The notes under the pieces: generated by a model
Told to the model about the DNA's origin: nothing
Seen by the model: only the letters and a program-made list of their open reading frames with translations
The model's database searches: none
In this document: positions 58,234-64,000 of the stretch, piece by piece
Position numbering within the stretch: position 1 is the stretch's first letter
Layout of the letters: each line of letters starts with the position of its first letter
Source of the DNA: JAJXWB01 sp965246795
GTDB lineage: Bacteria; Pseudomonadota; Alphaproteobacteria; Rhizobiales; Beijerinckiaceae
Length of the DNA: 64,000 bases
Assembly: GCA_965246795.1 (NCBI GenBank)
Contig: CBDFFN010000014.1
Location: forward strand, 1-64,000
Direction of reading: 5' to 3'
Position numbers and translations under genes: made by a program

Positions 58234-59553
58234 CTACTGCGCCCAGGTTGCGAGTGCATCGGCGACGATACGATCGCCGATCGCGCCCTTTTCGAGAGCG
58301 ATCTTGGCGATGCGATTGTCGGAGAGCTGGATCGGAATGTCGATCCAGCCGCGGCTGCGCATCAGGTCGTTGTTGCGCGACGCGTACTCGCCCTGCGCGA
58401 GCCCGACGAGGAAATAGGTGTCAGTGATCTTCACCGGCACGCCGGCCAGCGCGTCGCCGTTCGGATTCTCTTCACGGCGCATCTGCGGCACCGCGATCTG
58501 CGAGATACCGGGGAAGATGCTGCCAGGCAGCAGCGTGAAGCGCACCTCGATCGTGCTCGCCGCGGGCAGCGCAGGATCGGTGTTCTTCTTCATGTCGAGC
58601 GACAGGCGCACTTTCGCCTCCGGTACTTCGACATCGGCATGCACGGCGGTGCCGATCGGCTGACCCGTGCCGGTGGGCACGTTGTCGAGCCGCCAGACCG
58701 TCGAGCCGAGGAATGTGCGGACCTTGCTCTCGAGGTCGGGCGCCTCGATGAGCAGCGCGGCGCGCTGCGCGACCGGGATCGGGGCCTGCGTCACCGTTGG
58801 CGTCGTCGGCGCTGATGTCGAGGATGCCGGCGTCGGCGTCCCGCGCGCGGCCGGCGCTGCGGCGACCGTCGCCGGCGAATCGTCGCGGCCGACGCGCTCT
58901 GCAATCTTGCCGTTCGCGGCCGTCTCTACCGTCGGGGCCGCAACCGGCTTCAGCCGCGCGAGTTCGTCCGGCGAGTTACGCAATTTCAGGGCAGCAGCCG
59001 CCACCGCCGCGACGACGATCGCCACGACGCCGCCGAGAATCCAGAGCCGACTGTGCTGGCCGCGCGGCTCCGGCGGGGTCGGCGCGGGCGGCCGCTCGCG
59101 CGGGCGGATCGCGACAGGCGGTTCTTCGATCTTTTCAGGTTCGGGCGGCGGTGGCGGAGCGGCCGCCTCTTCCTGCGGGGCTTCCTCGGGAACGGTCGGT
59201 GTCGGTGGCGTCGCGGGAGATTTTGCAGAAAAGGGCGATGTCGAAGCCGGCGGCGTCGGTGTTGTTGCGGGCGGCGAAGACGCCTTTGCAGAGAAGGGTC
59301 CCGGCGACGCCGGCGGTGCTGGCGCAGGCGCATCCACAGTCTTGGAAAACAGATCGGCTTCGACGCGCGCGATCGCCTCGTCGAGCGCAACACTCTCGCG
59401 GGCAATGTCCTCTTCGCCGAGCGGCGGGTCCATCGCACCGAGCTGGCCAAGCAGCGCCTTGCGCGCACGCGCGTACATGGCCTGCCGAGCGTCGGGCGAC
59501 GCGTCGGTCAGACCCGCAGCGGCTCGCGCAAGAAGCGGGTAGTAATCGGCCAT
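58234..59553 (-). CDS. Proline-rich membrane-anchored protein, conserved in Rhizobiales
   Basis: A 439-residue protein. The N-terminal helical part (ADYYPLLARAAAGLTDASPDARQAMYARARKALLGQL) is a recognisable conserved stretch in Rhizobiales. Then comes a Pro/Ala-rich disordered region (residues 70-170), one membrane segment (LWILGGVVAIVVAAVAAAAL), another low-complexity linker, and a C-terminal domain of about 170 residues (AALLIEAPDLESKVRTFLG ... YFLVGLAQGEYASRNNDL). No catalytic motif is evident. The topology suggests a cytoplasmic N-terminus and an outer or periplasmic C-domain. Function unknown. Confidence 0.8.
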   Translation of the reverse strand: MADYYPLLARAAAGLTDASPDARQAMYARARKALLGQLGAMDPPLGEEDIARESVALDEAIARVEADLFSKTVDAPAPAPPASPGPFSAKASSPPATTPTPPASTSPFSAKSPATPPTPTVPEEAPQEEAAAPPPPPEPEKIEEPPVAIRPRERPPAPTPPEPRGQHSRLWILGGVVAIVVAAVAAAALKLRNSPDELARLKPVAAPTVETAANGKIAERVGRDDSPATVAAAPAARGTPTPASSTSAPTTPTVTQAPIPVAQRAALLIEAPDLESKVRTFLGSTVWRLDNVPTGTGQPIGTAVHADVEVPEAKVRLSLDMKKNTDPALPAASTIEVRFTLLPGSIFPGISQIAVPQMRREENPNGDALAGVPVKITDTYFLVGLAQGEYASRNNDLMRSRGWIDIPIQLSDNRIAKIALEKGAIGDRIVADALATWAQ

Positions 59554-59618
59554 GTCAGGTTAAGACCATCCCCTCCGGAGCGCGTCAACATCGTGCCGCG
59601 CAGCGAGACCCGAAGTCC

Positions 59619-60914
<1,296 letters not shown>

Positions 60915-60938
60915 ACGTTTTCGTTCGCTCCGCGCATG

Positions 60939-60970
60939 CAAAAAGCCCCGACACAAGGCCGGGGCTTTGC
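60939..60970 (-). terminator. Rho-independent terminator upstream of purA
   Basis: Minus-strand reading: a stem AAAGCCCCG / CGGGGCTTT (60942-60950 and 60960-60968) followed by TTTTTGC. It lies 50 bp after the DUF4139 gene on the same strand and ends that transcript before purA. Confidence 0.88.
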
Positions 60971-61020
60971 GCGGGAGGTTTATCGGGCGAAGCGCACGGC
61001 GTCCAGATGCCCGCGAGCGC

Positions 61021-62685
61021 CTACTGCCGCCGCAACTCGCGGTCGACCGGCCAGCGCGCCTGCCAGCCAAGCCGCATCTCGCGCTGCTCGCCGGGCTTGT
61101 AGTCGTAGGTCCAGCCGGACACGCCGGGTTTGTCGTCGACAATCTTTTCAGTCGGCGGCGTGTTGGTCGACAGCGGCGTGAAGGCGATCTGCTGGCTGGC
61201 CGACACCGGCAGGCGATCGACGAGCGTGATGCGCATCGCGAATGTGTGGCCGTTTTTCACGATCGTGCGGAAATCCTGCGTCTCGCCGCGCATCGAACCC
61301 ATGACCGGATCGCTCTCTTTCCTCGTGACGGGCACGCGTAAAACCTTGATGCGATCGTCGGCCCCGAATCCGAGGCGCACCTTTTCGCCGGGCGGCACGA
61401 GCGCGACACGACCACGGCCGACGAAGGTGTCGTCGCGGCCGAGCGTCACGTCGCCCGGCAGCAGCGGCACCGTGTCGTCGTTGACGAAGACAGCTTCGAG
61501 ATAGGCAGTCGGATCGAGCACCGGCGTCGTGCGTGCGCCGAGCGCCGGCTCGATCGCGCGGGATGCGAGCACGAAGCTTTTAACCGTGCCGTCCTGCGGA
61601 ACATCGACCGTGCCGGGCACGGTGAACGTAGCCTCATAGGCGCCGGCATCGACGCTCGCGAGAATTGGTGCGGCGGCGAGTTTCGGCTCCGCCATCCCGG
61701 CGGCCACCATCGGGGCGGGCGATGCTGGCCGCGCGAGGTCTGCGCTCTCGGCAGCACTTCTGGCGCGGGCAGGCGCTACGCGTGACGCACTGCGCTCCAT
61801 TTCGGCGAAAGGATCGATGAGGACGAGTGTTTCGGTCGAAAGGTCTGGCGCTGCCGTGCCGCGTCGCATGCGCAATGTCGAAAGCGCGAGCGTGACGCCG
61901 CTCCAGTCCTCGCCGCTGCGCTGCTGCACGGACGCGCGCCGCACAAGATCGAGTTTCGGTCTGTCGCCGGTCGTGACGAGGCGTGCATCGTAGGTCGGGG
62001 TCCAGCCCGCGCCCGGCACCTGATAGGTGACGGTGAGATCGGCCTTGGCAGCGGCGGCACTGTCCAGCGCGATGAAGACGTCGCGCTTCGGCGCGCCGGG
62101 ACGCGGCGTCTGCGGCCGCGCACGCTCCAGCGCCGCGATGTCGTCGCTCAGCGCTTTCGACTTATCCCGCAGCGCGCGAAGACTTTCGTTGATGTCGGCG
62201 AGGCCGCGCCCAACCGCGCGCCAGGCGTCGGTCCATCGCTCGATTTCCAGCGGCTTGCCCTCCGTGCCGAGTCTCTCGGGCGATGCCTGTCCGAAGCGCG
62301 TGATCGACGCCTTCTGGCCCTCGGCGGCATCGATCGCGCCCGCGACGGAATCGCGGTCGGCGCGCAGAGCTTCGAGCTTCTTCTCCAGCGTCGCATCGAC
62401 GACAGGTCGCGCGTCGCCGGGGCTCGGTTTCGTATCGACGGACGCAATGCCGAGTGCCGCGTTGCCCGTGCCAGTCACGCGGATCGAATTCGTGTCGAGC
62501 CCGGCGGGCAGGCTGCGCAATACGAGCGTGTTCGTCCCGGCTGGAAGGCTGACAGAAAGCGTGCGGGCGATGGTCGCGCCATCGGTGTAGACGGTGACGC
62601 GCGAAACGGTCGACGTCGCTTCGATCGTTTCGGCATTCGCCGCAAACGGCACGAGCATTGTCGTCGCGAGCAGCAGTTTTCGCAT
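61021..62685 (-). CDS. Exported DUF4139/MuiA-like protein
   Basis: A 554-residue protein from ATG 62685 (GGGAGGGA upstream). Signal peptide residues 1-19 (LLLATTMLVPFAANA). It matches DUF4140/DUF4139 proteins: an N-terminal beta domain (VSRVTVYTDGATIARTLSVSLPAG), a coiled-coil central part (EKKLEALRADRDSVAGAIDAAE), and a C-terminal domain starting near AKADLTVTYQVPGAGWTPTYDARL. The family is called mucoidy inhibitor A in some bacteria, but its biochemical role is unknown. It acts in the periplasm or at the surface. Confidence 0.88.
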   Translation of the reverse strand: MRKLLLATTMLVPFAANAETIEATSTVSRVTVYTDGATIARTLSVSLPAGTNTLVLRSLPAGLDTNSIRVTGTGNAALGIASVDTKPSPGDARPVVDATLEKKLEALRADRDSVAGAIDAAEGQKASITRFGQASPERLGTEGKPLEIERWTDAWRAVGRGLADINESLRALRDKSKALSDDIAALERARPQTPRPGAPKRDVFIALDSAAAAKADLTVTYQVPGAGWTPTYDARLVTTGDRPKLDLVRRASVQQRSGEDWSGVTLALSTLRMRRGTAAPDLSTETLVLIDPFAEMERSASRVAPARARSAAESADLARPASPAPMVAAGMAEPKLAAAPILASVDAGAYEATFTVPGTVDVPQDGTVKSFVLASRAIEPALGARTTPVLDPTAYLEAVFVNDDTVPLLPGDVTLGRDDTFVGRGRVALVPPGEKVRLGFGADDRIKVLRVPVTRKESDPVMGSMRGETQDFRTIVKNGHTFAMRITLVDRLPVSASQQIAFTPLSTNTPPTEKIVDDKPGVSGWTYDYKPGEQREMRLGWQARWPVDRELRRQ

Positions 62686-62899
62686 AAATCCCTCCCGTCG
62701 GCGCAGCGCCGTCCCGTGCGAGAGGTGAGGGGACATTTCAGGCCGCAACAGGGCGCAGCGCTTCACATTCCTTTGAGCGCGCTTCGATTGCCGTTTTGCC
62801 CCGGCGTCCTACGTCGCGCGCGCGCCTTGAAGCAGAACTAAGCCACTGCTAACGCGACGGATGCGGTCGCGCGTGTGTCCGCTCACAAAAGGAACATCC

Positions 62900-63991
62900 A
62901 TGCGCGTCGGTGGCCGGACCATGCGGACCATCTGGCCCGGCAAAGACGGTTTCAGCGTCGAAGTCATCGACCAGACGCGCCTGCCGCACGAATTCGTCGT
63001 GGTCGTGTGGCGCGGGATCGACGATGCGGCGCGCGGCATCAAGGAGATGCAGGTGCGGGGCGCGCCGCTGATCGGCGTCGCGGCTGCCTACGGTCTCGCA
63101 CTCGCGATGGCGAGCGATTCAAGCGACGTCGCGCTGGATGTGGCGTGCCAAAAACTCATCGCGACGCGCCCGACCGCGGTCAATCTCGCCTGGGCGCTCG
63201 CCGGAATGCGCGCAGTGCTCGCGCCATTGCCGCAAGCGGATCGGCGCGATGCGGCTTTTGCGCATGCCGCGGCCCTCGCTGAGGACGATGTGACGACATG
63301 CCTGTCTCTCGGCGCGCATGGGCGGCGGCTGATCGACGACATTGCCGCGGGGAAAAACGGCAAGCCGGTGAATGTACTCACGCATTGCAATGCGGGCTGG
63401 CTTGCGACCGTCGACTGGGGCACGGCGACGAGCCCGCTTTATGTCGCGCATGAAGCAGGCGTGCCGCTGCACGTGTTCGTGGACGAGACGCGTCCGCGCA
63501 ACCAGGGCGCGTCTCTCACCGCCTGGGAATTGGGGCAGCACGGCGTTCCGCACACGATCGTCGTCGACAATGTCGGCGGCCATCTCATGCAGCATGGCAT
63601 GGTCGATCTCGTGATCGTCGGAACGGACCGCACGACCGCATCTGGCGATGTCTGCAACAAGATCGGCACGTATCTGAAGGCGCTCGCCGCGAAGGACAAC
63701 AATGTGCCGTTCTACGTCGCCGCGCCGTCGTCCTCGATCGATTTCGCCATCGACGATGGCTGCGCGGAAATTCCGATCGAGATGCGCGGCGGCGACGAAG
63801 TTACGCATCTCAGCGGCCGCACGCAGGATGGGCGGATCGAACGCGTGCAGGTGACGCCCGACGGCAGCCCCGTGATGAATTACGCGTTCGACGTGACGCC
63901 CTCGCGCTTAGTGACCGGGCTTATCACGGAACGTGGCGTGATCGGCGCCGATCGTGCCGCGATTGCGCGCGCATTTCCGGAGCGCGTTTGA
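62900..63991 (+). CDS. mtnA: S-methyl-5-thioribose-1-phosphate isomerase
   Basis: A 363-residue eIF2B-alpha-like isomerase from ATG 62900, with AAAGGA before it. It converts methylthioribose-1-phosphate to methylthioribulose-1-phosphate in methionine salvage. KEMQVRGAPLIGVAAAYG, LTHCNAGWLATVDWGTA with the catalytic Cys, and DLVIVGTDRTTASGDVCNKIGTY with the acidic residue are diagnostic. The gene is complete, ending 9 bp before the window edge. Other mtn genes are not visible and could lie to the right. Confidence 0.96.
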   Translation: MRVGGRTMRTIWPGKDGFSVEVIDQTRLPHEFVVVVWRGIDDAARGIKEMQVRGAPLIGVAAAYGLALAMASDSSDVALDVACQKLIATRPTAVNLAWALAGMRAVLAPLPQADRRDAAFAHAAALAEDDVTTCLSLGAHGRRLIDDIAAGKNGKPVNVLTHCNAGWLATVDWGTATSPLYVAHEAGVPLHVFVDETRPRNQGASLTAWELGQHGVPHTIVVDNVGGHLMQHGMVDLVIVGTDRTTASGDVCNKIGTYLKALAAKDNNVPFYVAAPSSSIDFAIDDGCAEIPIEMRGGDEVTHLSGRTQDGRIERVQVTPDGSPVMNYAFDVTPSRLVTGLITERGVIGADRAAIARAFPERV

Positions 63992-64000
63992 AGCACCTGC

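Noticed and set aside
62767..62899. Possible SAM-type riboswitch before mtnA
   Set aside because: I looked for conserved hairpin pairs and found only short GC-rich stretches with no clear structure.

Overview
The window is a chromosomal stretch of a high-GC (roughly 60-65% by eye) Gram-negative alphaproteobacterium, most likely of the order Hyphomicrobiales (Rhizobiales). The evidence is an Lpt lipopolysaccharide-export cluster next to rpoN, a GluQ synthetase, a short RNase D without an HRDC domain, a DUF459 SGNH hydrolase, a small PetM-annotated membrane protein, a branched-chain amino-acid ABC system with a fused permease/ATPase, and palindromic intergenic repeats of rhizobial type. I saw no rRNA, tRNA, CRISPR array, transposase or integrase. 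Most of the window is ordinary chromosome, with a few accessory insertions.

Layout. 1-5.98 kb: NmrA-like fragment, L,D-transpeptidase, NDUFAF5-like methyltransferase, omega-amino-acid aminotransferase, cNMP-binding protein, AlkA-type glycosylase, gluQ and a mini-GNAT. 6.0-7.05 kb: a solitary low-GC SIR2-like gene. 7.4-12.3 kb: ffh-rpsP-rimM-trmD, where trmD is fused in frame to a DsbA-type isomerase across a palindromic repeat, then a MoeB/ThiF-like E1 protein. 12.3-20.1 kb (minus strand): lptC-lptA-lptB-rpoN, followed by a trimeric autotransporter adhesin and a small exported protein in place of the usual hpf/ptsN genes. 20.2-25.2 kb: rnd, an HSL-type hydrolase, rdgB-rph, and hisS with a low-GC core.

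25.5-37.8 kb: alpha/beta hydrolases, hflK-hflC, an MFS drug exporter, VOC protein, xth, a second L,D-transpeptidase, DUF459 protein and msrA. 37.9-45.1 kb is the most unusual region: a 1212-residue cysteine-free repeat protein convergent with a complete class II lanthipeptide synthetase (LanM). The LanM gene is preceded, 60 bp upstream on the same strand, by a 120-residue protein with a Gly-Gly site and a C-terminal Ser/Thr/Cys segment, behind its own promoter-like sequence. 45.1-53.5 kb: mepA, a third L,D-transpeptidase, a complete Liv-type ABC importer and two likely catabolic enzymes. 53.5-64 kb: a CPA2 antiporter, metallo-hydrolase, orphan BrnA-like protein, leuC, a proline-rich membrane protein, purA, a DUF4139 protein and mtnA.

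Themes. Envelope work is dense: Lpt export, three L,D-transpeptidases, MepA, adhesin, HflKC and DUF459. The Liv genes, the malate/lactate-type dehydrogenase and the VOC protein look like one uptake-and-use unit. Palindromic repeats sit in many intergenic gaps and once inside a coding region. The best candidate for an undescribed system is the lanM operon with its atypical candidate substrate and no visible dedicated exporter.
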